From contig MU839840.1 of assembly GCA_030411725.1 (NCBI GenBank), positions 186,001-250,000 of the forward strand: DNA of 64,000 bases, given 5' to 3'. A program made the position numbers and the translations under genes. Below, in pieces: positions 21,389 to 31,548 of the stretch (position 1 is its first letter; every line of letters starts with the position of its first letter). This DNA is from Echria macrotheca (lineage: Eukaryota > Ascomycota > Sordariomycetes > Sordariales > Schizotheciaceae). The notes beneath the pieces were generated by a model. It had not been told where the DNA came from. It saw only the letters and a list, made by a program, of their open reading frames with translations, and did not search any database.

Positions 21389-21459
21389 TGCGTCAGCCGC
21401 GAATCGAACGCGGGGCCCATCGATGGCAACGATGGATTTTACCACTAAACCACTGACGC
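21389..21459 (-). tRNA. tRNA-Gly (GCC anticodon)
   Basis: 71-nt cloverleaf on the minus strand. A perfect 7-bp acceptor stem (GCGTCAG/CTGACGC) precedes discriminator A. The D arm reads TGGTTTAGTGG, the anticodon loop TTGCCAT gives GCC, and the T arm contains GTTCGATTC. These D- and T-arm sequences also form the internal A and B boxes. No intron. Confidence 0.95.
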
Positions 21460-21874
21460 TATTTTCTGGTGTTCCAAGTGATGTGGAGGTGAAGAAGGGT
21501 ATTGTCATATGTGTATCCGTACCTCACCCATAAAAGGTCCGATGCCCCCTTCGTCAGTTCCTTGCAGGGAACAAGGCTTGCAAAGGAGAATCTGCAATTC
21601 GACGACAAAGTACGGTCCAATACCACCATATATCTACTCCAGAGGCCTATACCTTGGATGTCCCTGGACGAGATGCGCTGGCGGAGATCGAGCATTATCT
21701 ATATCGGCGGGTTCTGCACCCGATCGGGAAAGAGCCGGATCGGATCGGATCCGGAGAAGTGGGTCGACCAACTGCGGACCCGAACCACGTCATCGCCGAT
21801 GCCCCACCAAGTTTTCGCAAACTGCTCCGACATTGCAACCAAAACACAGCTCCGTCCGCGTCTCTCTAACCAAA
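21460..21874. other. promoter region of the GH128-like gene
   Basis: Divergent spacer between the tRNA and the GH128-like gene. The frame upstream of 21875 is open but has no protein-like composition. Confidence 0.45.
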
Positions 21875-22615
21875 ATGACGTCCAAACGCGGCCTATGCTG
21901 GCCGACCGAGAACAAATCCGACCGCCCATATCTCTTCACCAAGCCCGGCTCGCGCATCTCATGGCTCTACAACTGGTCGCCCGAGCCGACGCCGCAATGC
22001 TCGCTCGCCTTCGTCCCGATGCAGTGGAACCACGTGAACATGGACGCGCTCCCGGCACACGTGCAGCGGTGCGGCGCCGCGACCATCCTGGGCTTCAACG
22101 AGCCCGAGCTCACCGATCAGTCCAACATGCCGGTCGACCTCGCCGTGGGCGAGTGGCTGCGCGTGGTCGAGCCGCTGCGCAAGGCGGGCGTGCGCTGCGG
22201 AAGCCCCGGCATCTCCTCGGCGCCGCACGGGGTGACCTGGCTCAAGGAGTTTGTGGAGAAGGTGAGGGCCGGGGGTAGCGATGTTGATTTCTACGCGCTG
22301 CATTGGTACGGCGAAGGTCTCGGGCCGTTCTATGACTACCTGTGGTCGACATACTACCAGCTGGGTGCGGACAAGAAGGTTTGGGTGACCGAGTTCGCGA
22401 CGACCAATTGGAGCAAAGAGAATCCGCTTCCTAAAGACGTCGTCGAGGAGTTTTGCCGCGAGAGCTGCAAGTATCTGGACACCCTAGACTGGGTCGAGAA
22501 GTATGCTTGGTTCGGGGCGATGCGTGACCCCGGGACGGTGGGGAGATGGGCAGCCATGCTGGATGCCGACGGAAAGTTGACGCCACTCGGTAAAATGTAT
22601 CGGGACGGGTGTTGA
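21875..22615 (+). CDS. glycoside hydrolase family 128-like protein (246 aa)
   Basis: Single exon starting at the ATG after a CAAA context (MTSKRGLCW). The frame stays open upstream to 21509 but that part looks non-coding. The TIM-barrel signature of the Glyco_hydro_cc/GH128 family is present. ILGFNEPEL near residues 71-79 gives the likely acid/base Glu76. YALHWYGEG lies near 140, and VWVTEFATT near 169-177 gives the likely nucleophile Glu173. GH128 enzymes cut beta-1,3-glucan; related fission-yeast Asl proteins associate with the cell wall. No signal peptide is seen, so either the protein is cytosolic or an upstream exon encoding one is missed. Confidence 0.85.
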   Translation: MTSKRGLCWPTENKSDRPYLFTKPGSRISWLYNWSPEPTPQCSLAFVPMQWNHVNMDALPAHVQRCGAATILGFNEPELTDQSNMPVDLAVGEWLRVVEPLRKAGVRCGSPGISSAPHGVTWLKEFVEKVRAGGSDVDFYALHWYGEGLGPFYDYLWSTYYQLGADKKVWVTEFATTNWSKENPLPKDVVEEFCRESCKYLDTLDWVEKYAWFGAMRDPGTVGRWAAMLDADGKLTPLGKMYRDGC

Positions 22616-24078
22616 GGTGGCCAAATTACTGTGAAGGATACTTTCTCTGGATGAAGATTTTTGGGACGGTCGATTAGCGTGTTGAATGTATCGCAATCTT
22701 TTTTTGGTAGAGTGGGCCCACCACTGTTCGAGTTCAGCGTATCTATTGACCGAGAATTAGGAAAGAGGGGACCTGCCACATTTACCAACTACAAACGAAG
22801 CTCTTGCCGGGTGCCCATTCTTCCCCGCTTCGGTTCTCTTCCTGCTCATCCGTAAAATAGTCTCCTGCTCAACTTGACCAGACACGCTGTCGAAAACCTA
22901 CAAACAACCCTTCCGACCATCCTGACCGGTTTGGGTTTCTACCATATGGGAGCACGAGCTACGGACCCAACGAAGTGAGTAAACGCCTCGGCGGGTAGTC
23001 AAAGATGCAGAGAAAATGCAGCCGGTCAGCTCATGACCCGTGCCCACTTCCGCGCCGCTTTCCAGACTGCCGGGATCTCGACCGCTCTCCTACACCGGAC
23101 ATGCTACAGTGCGGTGGCCGCTGTGGCATCGTCTAGGGGCCTAGATGACGTGTTTTGCAGATTCTTTGCTACAGAAGAAGCTAGACGACAAGCGAAGATC
23201 GACAAACTCCCGTCGCCCGTCAGATCGCAATAGGTATACGGAGCAGGAGGAAGCCAGGTGGTCAAATCGTGTGTGGGCACCTCTGTTCGGCTGTTTAACT
23301 TTATTTTCCGACGCAACGCTAGCTAAGCGATGGTTGCCAGTATTCACATCGTCAGAGGAAATTCTGTTTTTAATTGTGTTGCGTGTTTATTCTCCTTCTA
23401 GTTGTCAGACAATTTGCTGATGTAACCGCATAGCTGCCAGGGACAACAGACACGACACGCGATGGGAATACGGACTGGCCAGACTCGGCCTTTTGTCACC
23501 ATACCACGTTTTCCCCGGGTCAAATGCACCGTCACGTCGCATCCGGGGAATGGGGCCTGACCCAAGCAGATCCGGCAGACTGCCGGACGGTACCTCGTCG
23601 CGTACCTACATTGCACTCTATCTTGACACACATCCATGAGTCCATGACGCGGCCAGACCTCTTTTTTTATCACCTCGTCGAGATATTTCCTCCGCTCCCG
23701 CCTGGCTAGAACAATGGACTGACTCGGCAGCCCCCGATCTCGTTTTCCTGGCTGTACCCCAGATTCCGCTTGCTTGGCCGGCTATTCTGGCGCGCCAATG
23801 GCTGACGGGAGGAGCAATATCGCGCGTCACCGTCAACCAGGCTTGGCGCCCCCGCTGGCTAAACCGTCGTGCCGCGATTGTCCGCCAACCGGGTGATGTC
23901 GTCGAGATGAAGTTTTTCCCTACTCGAGTGCACATTCCTCTCGCGTCCAGCCAAGTGTGGGCTTGTTTTTGTCCAGATTGGAAGCAATTTGGTCTTGCGC
24001 AGACGGCAATTCACGGGCGGAGCCAATCGTCCATTCCAGGTTTTTTTTCTAAGAGGGGGAAGCATGCGTGTTGGTTGG
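22616..24078. other. 1.5-kb intergenic region
   Basis: No supported gene. Contains a 17-bp inverted repeat with 7-bp arms around a GAC spacer at 23571-23587 (TCCGGCA/TGCCGGA), a layout that a zinc-cluster factor could recognise. Confidence 0.4.
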
Positions 24079-24085
24079 TATAAAT
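24079..24085 (+). promoter_or_regulatory. TATA box
   Basis: TATAAAT, 100 bases upstream of the ATG at 24179. Confidence 0.55.
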
Positions 24086-24178
24086 GGAGCTCTGATCGAC
24101 CCCGGGATTTTCTCTTGTGGGTTTTGGTTCTCGCTCGGGTACAGACCGGAAAATAACTGATACCAGACTTACTACAAG

Positions 24179-24878
24179 ATGAAGTCTGCTTTCCTCGTCG
24201 CCGTGCTGGCGTACGGCCTCGGCCTGGCTGATGCTGCTGCTCGTCCTGTGAGCAACCTCGTCGCGAGGCAACGCGGTGGTGGTTTTGGTGGTGGCGGAGG
24301 AGGTGGAGGAGGCGGCTGGGGCGGCGGTTGGGGAGGTGGTGGTGGAGAAGGCGGCGGCGCCGGTGCCGGTGCCGGTGGCGGTACCTCGACCTGCGAGTGG
24401 ACCGGTCACTGCCTTGGTATGGCTCCAGGAAGTCTTGTGGTAAAGTGCAGGTATTAACAGAAATAGGTGACGCGTGCACGACGGAGAACGACTGCGACGA
24501 GGATTGGGTCTGCACCAACAAGAAGTGCGCCAGGCCCGGAGCCGGCGGTGGTGCCCCCGTTGCCACCAGCGCGCCTGCTCCCCGGCCCCCGGTTACGGGC
24601 GGACGGACCACGACGATCTTCGTAACGGCTCCCCGGCCCACGCCCACGCCCGGCCCCGTCCGTCCCACAACTACCCAGCGGGCACCAGGTGGTGGAGTCC
24701 GGCCGACCCAGCCGGTCTCGCCCTCTTGCGGCGACAACCCGACTGCATGCATTGGTATGTTGTTCTCATCGTCGTTTTGCAATGCAAGACTAACCAAAAA
24801 ACAGGTGTGGCCTGCCGAACCGATTCGGACTGCGGTTTCGATCTGATCATCTGCAAGAACGGTGTCTGTGGACTGTAA
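24179..24878 (+). CDS. secreted Gly-rich protein with two Cys modules (199 aa)
   Basis: Exons 24179-24416, 24467-24754, 24805-24878; both introns are exactly 50 nt and phase 1. An N-terminal signal peptide (MKSAFLVAVLAYGLGLADA) precedes a Gly/Trp-rich stretch. A first cysteine module follows (CTTENDCDEDWVCTNKKC, spacing C-x5-C-x5-C-x4-C). Next is a Pro/Thr-rich linker with several TTT and PRPT runs, probably O-glycosylated. A second module ends the protein (CRTDSDCGFDLIICKNGVC, spacing C-x5-C-x6-C-x4-C). Extra cysteines (CEWTGHC; CGDNPTAC) precede each module, so each repeat has about six. The duplicated pattern with a mucin-like linker suggests an exported wall-bound or effector-like protein; function unknown. 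Confidence 0.8.
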
Positions 24879-25284
24879 GAGGCGAGTGCATGTGGCATAG
24901 GCGCCGGCGTTTCATTCTGGTCAACAAAGCTCTGGTTGTCTCGGTGGCTGTGGCCTGGTAATCGACAAAGAATCTGAAAATAGGCGGCTTTGTTTGAGAT
25001 TGTACGAATCGAGAATGCAATTGTTTTGCATGCTTGCTCTGTCTTGTTCGAAGGAAGGTGAATCGCATTGTTTCTTGACAAAGAGAATGTTCGAGGGCAG
25101 CCTTTGGTATTTGGAGGATATGGTACCTATATATGCCTATTCCCCTAGTTCTTCTCTACGCGCCTTGCAAAACACACAAGCATACTCTACTCTGTCTACA
25201 TCAACGCGTCAAACTCCAACCAGTCTTTACACGACAATATCCCTCGACCTATCTAGAGGAGCCCAACCAAACTCGGTAGACAGA
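24879..25284. other. promoter region of the RING-like gene
   Basis: No separate gene. The frame upstream of 25285 is open, but the start MAQHRYNLRS at 25285 is preferred. Confidence 0.45.
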
Positions 25285-26754
25285 ATGGCCCAACACCGCT
25301 ATAACCTCAGAAGCAACCCCATTGGGAGACCAGGGTCGGCCTCATCCAGACCCGAGATCGTCCCCCGGCCCTCATCCCGCCTCGGCCTGCTCCGAGGCCG
25401 CCGCCGCCGCAATTCCAACCCCTACTTCCGCCGCCGCCGCCCCTCGAACCCCTTCGACGACACAGACGCCCCCAGCGCCCCGCCCGCCGACCTGTTCGAG
25501 CGGATCCCGCGCTTCGATCTGTACGGCCCGCACAACTGCGGCCGACACGTCCACCGCTGCTCGTCGTCTACCTTCACCGTTCCTGATAGCAGCTCCTCCT
25601 CCTCGGATGATGAGGGAGGACTAGAGATGAATGTGCGCCGGTGTTCGAGGTGCTGTGCTTTGACGCAGGTGGGTAGGCTGCATCCCCTTCCGTGCGGACA
25701 TGTTCTCTGTCTTGAGTGTGTGGAGAGGGCTGTGGTCGCCGCCAGGACGGCGATTGATTCGAGTGAGTATGTGAGGCGGGGGATTTATATGGATAGGGAG
25801 CAGGCGATGAAGTTGCATGAGCAGCATCAGCGGGAGGAGGAGGAGTTGAGACAGGCGGAGGAAGAGGAGACGGACACGGATGATGATGGTGAGTCCTGTC
25901 CGTGCGTTTCCTTTGTCGTTGATCCCGACTCTGCATCCGAATCCTCTAGTCGGTCGACTTTCTTTGCTGCTGCTGCCTCTGCCACCCAGGGCGATGGCGA
26001 GGAGGATGATGATGAGCAGGATGACCTGAGACGGTCGTGGGACCGGTCATTCCAGAACACTGGCTTCTACCGGACGGCTAGGCCCATCATTGTATCGTCG
26101 GACTCAGACTCGAGCTCATCATCATCATCATACAGCTCGAGTGAGGATGAAACCGCACCAACAGCGGCCGATATCCGGGCCCGCCGTAAACAGCGCCGCC
26201 GGGCTGCTGCCCGTTCCCGCTCCCGCTCGCCCGCTCAAAGACCCAAATTCTCGCAAACCATCCACACCAGCCTCCGCCGCATCTTCAACCCTACCACCAC
26301 CCCCTTCGCTGCTTCTACCACGCCCCCCCCAGACTTCCCCAAGACCGTCGAGGGGTACATGACCTCCATCATGCACCGGGTCAGCCTGACCTGCTGCAAC
26401 CAGGACATGGACCTCGGCCGGTTCGCGAGCTGTCTCCCGCCGCTGGTCGCGCTCGAGTTCTGGCTGACGATGCAGTACCTGCGCGACGACCCGGCGCAGC
26501 GACGCGTGTGCGCCTGGCCCGACTGCGGCGCGCTGATCCCCTCGTGCTGCATGTGGATTCTGCTGGACAGGGGCTGGAGCCACGCCGAGTACCGGTGGCA
26601 CTGCGTCTGCTGCGGGGGCAACTCGATGCCCTCCAGCGACGGTCGCCGGGGGATGGAGGTATATTGGGGTCCTTTGGGGCCGCAGTTTCCTTGGTTCGGC
26701 GAGGAGTGGCTCTGTACTGAGAGGCCTGTCAAGGTTTTGTTGCCTGCGCGGTAA
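25285..26754 (+). CDS. RING-like zinc-finger, Ser/Asp-rich protein (489 aa)
   Basis: Single exon. The basic N-terminus (GRRRRNSNPYFRRRRPSN) is followed by a Ser-rich acidic stretch. A cysteine cluster (RRCSRCCALTQ, HPLPCGHVLCLECVE) has the CGHVLCLEC core of RING fingers. A charged helical segment (EQHQREEEELRQAEEEE) and further poly-Ser/Asp tracts lie in the middle. The C-terminal third has a second cysteine-rich region (CAWPDCGALIPSC, HCVCCGG) that probably also binds zinc. An E3 ubiquitin ligase role is possible, but the first pair of RING cysteines is spaced unusually and the second half is incomplete, so this is tentative. Confidence 0.7.
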   Translation: MAQHRYNLRSNPIGRPGSASSRPEIVPRPSSRLGLLRGRRRRNSNPYFRRRRPSNPFDDTDAPSAPPADLFERIPRFDLYGPHNCGRHVHRCSSSTFTVPDSSSSSSDDEGGLEMNVRRCSRCCALTQVGRLHPLPCGHVLCLECVERAVVAARTAIDSSEYVRRGIYMDREQAMKLHEQHQREEEELRQAEEEETDTDDDGESCPCVSFVVDPDSASESSSRSTFFAAAASATQGDGEEDDDEQDDLRRSWDRSFQNTGFYRTARPIIVSSDSDSSSSSSSYSSSEDETAPTAADIRARRKQRRRAAARSRSRSPAQRPKFSQTIHTSLRRIFNPTTTPFAASTTPPPDFPKTVEGYMTSIMHRVSLTCCNQDMDLGRFASCLPPLVALEFWLTMQYLRDDPAQRRVCAWPDCGALIPSCCMWILLDRGWSHAEYRWHCVCCGGNSMPSSDGRRGMEVYWGPLGPQFPWFGEEWLCTERPVKVLLPAR

Positions 26755-27637
26755 TAGCGAAGCCCTTCTCTCCTGCAACCCTAGGGGGCTGGGGAAGGTA
26801 AGAACCCCCTTCCTGTAGGCCGGTGGTAGAGGTGCCGCGGCTTGGTTCATAGAACCACCGCCCTGGGACTTGGTGCCTGTTTAGGTGATGGATATGCCGA
26901 GGTAAGAATGAACGAAACGGACACATACCTAAGATGCATGAGATTTGGGCACAACATCGAGACATGCTTTGCGTAGACACAACGACAAGCACCTCAGAGG
27001 GCCCCGGGGCGCTTTTGGTAAAAATATATCTTCAAATTTGAAATAGGAATGAAATAAAATAAAATAACAATAAAACGAAATCCGAAATCCCGCTTGACTT
27101 CATGCTTCTTGCTGACTTCTCTATCTTATCATCTGAATCGGCGACTACTAAATTCCCTTGAACGATACGTACGTGTATACGTGCAAAAAAAATGTGGGTA
27201 AACAACATAAACCCCAGTGCTACTTAGTTACCGAGCACGCATTGGCCCCTGTTGTCTCTCGTGGTAAGACGATACGTGTGTGGCTGTACCGAGCACCTAG
27301 AGCCCATATATCGGTAGGAACACAATCTTTCAGAAGTACAAATGATAAGTCTCTACATGAGCAAACCTTGCAAGACATCGCAGCAGCCGTACCCCCAATC
27401 CATGCCGCAGCATGGGCAACTCTTGACTCTCTGAGGCCGTCCGCGTGCATGTGTTCGTATCTCATATTTTCTCCCTGTATCTCAACCTTTGCATATCCTG
27501 TAGTAACTGGAGTGACCGGGAGCCATACGTAAGATCAAATTGGGGAGCGGTCTATCGACTCCAGGCGATCCGAGATCGAAGCAACTGCTCTTCCCCTCTA
27601 CGTAAGCATCTCCCAAGAGCCACTAAATAACCAACTC
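26755..27637. other. intergenic spacer
   Basis: Convergent spacer between the RING-like gene and the next HET gene, with an AAAT-rich tract at about 27046-27078. Short frames at 27158-27532 and its antisense show no recognisable product. Confidence 0.45.
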
Positions 27638-29521
27638 TCATGGATCCCTCGGTACACTTGGTGGATCTCGCGGCAGGATCTTGGCAATAATTTGGTGTCC
27701 TCTACGCGTGACAGTCAAGGTTTGAGGTGCCATTATCTGATATGTGGATTTCACACCGGCCGCCGGCTGCCCTCCCAACTCCACATCGCGGATGGGACAT
27801 TCGATGTCAAGCGTGGCTCTGCCAGTGTGCCAGTCCCAGCTCCCAATGTCGCCCAGCCCACAGAAATAGCTCTCCAGCGAGAATCTTGAATCCACAGGAC
27901 GAAGGGAGGCAATGAGTTGCCAACGGGTTTCAGAGTCCAGTGTCAGAGAGGCGTTGTCGGGATCTTGGATGCGCACGCCGATGATGAACTGGCCCAGATG
28001 GGTGCCGATATATTTCAGGAGACAGAGGTATCCGCCGCCTACACGCACTGACGGGTGGCTTCTCAGGATGGAGTCGTACATGACAACCCATGAGTTTGAC
28101 GAAGCATGGACTGCGATGTCGTATGGCGGGGGAAATATCTCACAGAGAACCGCGCGCTCTTGGGAAAAGGAACATATGGTACGAGGGATACGTATGGAGA
28201 GTCTCTTGTTGCCTGGTATCAGTTGGCCAAACCGTAGGATTGAGACGTTTCGTACGATGTGGTGCTGGTAATCGAGGTCATCCGGATGAATCTTGATGGG
28301 AGCGCCGCCTCGGAGCCTGGTAAGAACAGCTCCATCTGGGATGTCCGTCGTGGACTCATCAAGTCCGGGAATCGTGACGTGGAAACCAACGGGACCGCCG
28401 GTCACGCTAACACAGTTGGGAAACCTGGCAAGGAAAATAGGAGGAGTGACATCTTTGCAGCGGTATAGGTAAAGTGGAATGTGAAGACCGCTGTTGGTGA
28501 GGTGGAACGAGGGCCCAGTGTCGGACTCGAGAACGTCAAACTGGTCTCCATTTCGAAACCAGACGGGGCTGGGAGCCAACAATTGGCTGAAATGACCACG
28601 AAGTGCCCCGTCAGTTCCAACGGGTCCAAGGGGCATCTCAAAGCCCCAGGCAAAGATTGTTTGGTCGGTTGAGTTCCTGATGATCTCTTCCTGTAAGCGG
28701 ACAAACGCTTGATGGCCTTCGCCGTACAGCATTGGCATATGGATTTTGAAGATACCCAGAAGACAGTATGCCATATCCTCTGGCCGAGTCGTTGTTCTTG
28801 CCGATGCCCATGACATGCGCTCGCTAACACTGGCCGTGTACATAACGTCACAGGGACTGGACGGGAGTAGATATGGCCCGGACGGGTTTAGATATCGAAT
28901 ATGGATGTTGGTTATATCGGACACGAGCGAAGCAGCATCCTTGTCGGCCTTGTCAAGAATCATAACCCAGTCCGATGAATAAAATCGGAGCTTTTTGGGA
29001 GCCAGAAGCTCCTGCAAAGTCCAGCCCCGAGTGAACCATTTGCTAGCGCGAAAGGCCGAGTCGTTGGCGTAGTGGTCGACGTTACTTGGGACATCGGAGA
29101 GATAGGCGACGCAGATTTCGGAATCACGGTACCAGCGGAACATGGAGTTGATGGCCTCCGACAGCTCCGAACTGCTGCGCTTGTCGATGCAGCACGTGTC
29201 AGCCCAGACCCATTCCAGCGGGCCGGTGTCCCAGAAGTCCAGACCTTGGCGGACGAGGCGGCAGAAGCTGATGATCTTGTGGTAGCCAGCCTTGGTGGTG
29301 AGTTCGTCGAAGCGACGCTGCCGGAGGATGGTGTAGGCATCGAGCGAAGTGGCGCCTGTCGACTGGCAGGCAGCAATCAGCTGGGGAAGCTCAAGGGCGG
29401 CCTGCCAGTCCTGGAACGAGATCTCGTCCTTTCCCCAGGTGTGCGACAGAATGGCGTAGCGAGGCGTGTCGTTCCCAAAGAACTCGTGCATCTCCAGCGT
29501 CTTGACATTGATGAGTCGCAT
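27638..29521 (-). CDS. HET-domain protein, HET-E/HET-D type (627 aa)
   Basis: Single exon. The start at 29521 (MRLINVKTLEMHEFFG) is the typical beginning of this subgroup; an upstream in-frame ATG at 29674 is less likely. The HET domain follows at once: YAILSHTWG at residues 22-30, then FCRLVRQGLDFWD, WVWADTCCIDK, SINSMFRWY-like and FTRGWTLQELLAPK. The MAYCLLGIFKIHMPMLYGEG block ends the conserved region. The C-terminal half is unlike the NACHT-WD40 tail of HET-E, so this is a HET-only protein of the class usually annotated vegetative incompatibility protein. Expected to act in the cytosol in cell-death signalling. Confidence 0.9.
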   Translation of the reverse strand: MRLINVKTLEMHEFFGNDTPRYAILSHTWGKDEISFQDWQAALELPQLIAACQSTGATSLDAYTILRQRRFDELTTKAGYHKIISFCRLVRQGLDFWDTGPLEWVWADTCCIDKRSSSELSEAINSMFRWYRDSEICVAYLSDVPSNVDHYANDSAFRASKWFTRGWTLQELLAPKKLRFYSSDWVMILDKADKDAASLVSDITNIHIRYLNPSGPYLLPSSPCDVMYTASVSERMSWASARTTTRPEDMAYCLLGIFKIHMPMLYGEGHQAFVRLQEEIIRNSTDQTIFAWGFEMPLGPVGTDGALRGHFSQLLAPSPVWFRNGDQFDVLESDTGPSFHLTNSGLHIPLYLYRCKDVTPPIFLARFPNCVSVTGGPVGFHVTIPGLDESTTDIPDGAVLTRLRGGAPIKIHPDDLDYQHHIVRNVSILRFGQLIPGNKRLSIRIPRTICSFSQERAVLCEIFPPPYDIAVHASSNSWVVMYDSILRSHPSVRVGGGYLCLLKYIGTHLGQFIIGVRIQDPDNASLTLDSETRWQLIASLRPVDSRFSLESYFCGLGDIGSWDWHTGRATLDIECPIRDVELGGQPAAGVKSTYQIMAPQTLTVTRRGHQIIAKILPRDPPSVPRDP

Positions 29522-30420
29522 TTTTGCGTTTTTGGTCGTGGGTGAGGGGTTGTTCGAAGTCTGGGCATGGCATTGGGCGGACAAACGAGTTGAGGCAGAC
29601 GGTCCTGCCGTCATCGGAAAGAGTGATTGGCTGCAGGCTGCCGTAGTTGCCCCCAGCTGAAGAAATTTGATCATCTCACGATAGGTACCTATCCGAAATG
29701 GGGGCGAAATGGGTATGATGTTTCTTCCCGTTTCCCTTCCCCTCAGCGATCACTCCCAATTGATGCCAGACTCCTTTTCACCGCCGCCAGCTCTCTGCTC
29801 GTCATCGCTGCATGTTACGTAAGGATACGAGCAGACACCCAGAACGCGGTCTAGATTTCCTTTTTTTTGGTCGATCTGAAGGTCCGATTCTGCAGAAGCC
29901 ATGATCTCCATTCACACCCTGGCCGTTAGACCCTTCGGGGCTTCTCGGTCAGCACTGGCCCTCACCGACATCCAGACCCTTGAGAAATTGACTCGGTCCG
30001 CGGAGCACCTCGCCCGGAAACTTCCGCCATCTCCGGGGCCCCGGATGCCATGAGTCGCGCATGTCTCACGTTAATCCGCACATCAGCGACCCCGGTTGGT
30101 GGGCGCCAAAATCGGCGTATCCCGACTCCGTGGTTCGTTCCCGGCCCCTGTGCCGGCTGGACCAGACCAACGTCGGCGGCTCACGGACCGGACGGGGTAG
30201 GCGATCACCATCACCGACCCCAGATTCTGCCGAATCCTCACCGGTGGCTTACCTGTGGCGCGCTGGGGAGTTAGTCATGCACGAAGCCATCGCTGATCGT
30301 GAGATCTCGAGATGTTGTTAGTCAGCGTAATACATATCTGACCTCGCCCACCATGGAGGACGAGTTTTCACAGAAACTGCATTCTCTCCTCACTCCTTCG
30401 TCACGAGCCAAACCGTCAAA
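29522..30420. other. divergent intergenic region
   Basis: Promoter region shared by the antisense HET gene and the membrane protein gene at 30421. No other feature recognised. Confidence 0.5.
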
Positions 30421-31548
30421 ATGGAGCTCGCGTCTCTCTACTTTGGCCTGTTCTTGGCTGTTTTCGTCTTCACTCTCGCCAAGGTTGTCGACCAGACCAG
30501 GATCATCTGGAGGCGTACCCACACTCTGATCCACGCATACTTGTGCATGATCTGGGTTGAGACATGGGTTAACTTTGTCTTTGCCTTGGTAACTTTTCTG
30601 TTTCTCAATGGCATCATTCACCCAAGGTTAGTCTTCCTGTATTGGTCTCTTGCTCATGTCGGCTAACCCCCGAAGTCTCGGCTTCTACATCGGCTCCGTG
30701 CTGTTATGGGCCATCCAGACGCAGCTTCTCTCGCAAATCATTGCGAACCGCGTGTCCCTCATCATGTCGGAGAGGCGACTTGCAACTAAGTTGAAGTGCG
30801 GTCTCTTTCTTGCAACGGCCTGCATCAACATCGCAGTCGCCTGCATCTGGATTCCCGCGCAGCTACCGTCGGCAACAGCTTTCCAGATTAAGCTGAACCA
30901 CGCATTTGAGTACGCGGAGAAGAGCTTTTTCCTTATCGTCGACTTGAGCCTCAACCTGCTCTTCCTGTATCTGGTCCGCTTTCAGCTCATCGCCAATGGT
31001 CTTAGCAAATACTGGCAGCTATACCACTTCAACGCCGGGATTGTCGTGATTTCGACCTCGATGGACGCTCTCCTCCTCGGCTTCCTCAGCTTGCCTGATC
31101 CCTACCTGCAAGTTGATCTCCATTTATGCCATTGTCTCTTCTAACATCGCCTAGTTATGTCCAGTTCGCGCCGTTGGCATACATGGTCAAGCTGCAAATC
31201 GAGCTCACCATGGCCGTCCTGATTGGAAAGGTGGTGAAGAAAGGCAATTCCAGACATGACGGCCTCCAGGCCAGCAGCAGTCATAAGACGGATTTCACTC
31301 ATGGAGATACCAAGGTCGTGATCACCTCCGGGCACAATACTCGGAAGCCGGGCAATTCATTCTTTGGTGAGTCGGACGGTGATATCGAGGCTCGCGGCAG
31401 CACGTCGGGCTCCCAGTCGCCCTTGTCGGCCGCAACGGAAAACGGCATCATGAAGACAGTGGAAATGGTGGTTTTGGTCGACGAGAATGCAGACGCTCGA
31501 AAGGCGAAACGAGACTCCAAGGTATTCGTCTTTGACGGCGATGTCTAG
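30421..31548 (+). CDS. multi-span integral membrane protein (343 aa)
   Basis: Exons 30421-30626, 30676-31107, 31155-31548; the total is 344 codons. Around seven hydrophobic spans are visible: LYFGLFLAVFVFTLA, VNFVFALVTFLFLNG, YIGSVLLWAIQTQLL, FLATACINIAVACIWIP, FFLIVDLSLNLLFLYLV, IVVISTSMDALLLGF and a final FAPLAYMVKLQIELTMA. A polar tail with Ser-rich and HGDTKVVI segments follows. The layout resembles fungal seven-span proteins of the rhodopsin/PTH11-like superfamily, but no CFEM domain or retinal lysine motif is seen. Intron 2 (47 nt) has a GC donor (GCAAGT), CTAAC branch and CTAG acceptor; only this donor restores the frame (LPDPYL|YVQFAPL). Confidence 0.75.

Noticed and set aside
23859..24797. 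312-codon minus-strand frame, Arg/His/Pro-rich
   Set aside because: Antisense of the secreted two-module gene; its low-complexity repeats mirror the Gly-rich coding repeat.
26128..26850. 240-codon minus-strand frame
   Set aside because: Antisense shadow of the RING-like gene, no recognisable family.
27158..27532. 124-codon plus-strand frame downstream of the RING-like gene
   Set aside because: No real ATG support and no protein-like features; opposite strand is equally open.
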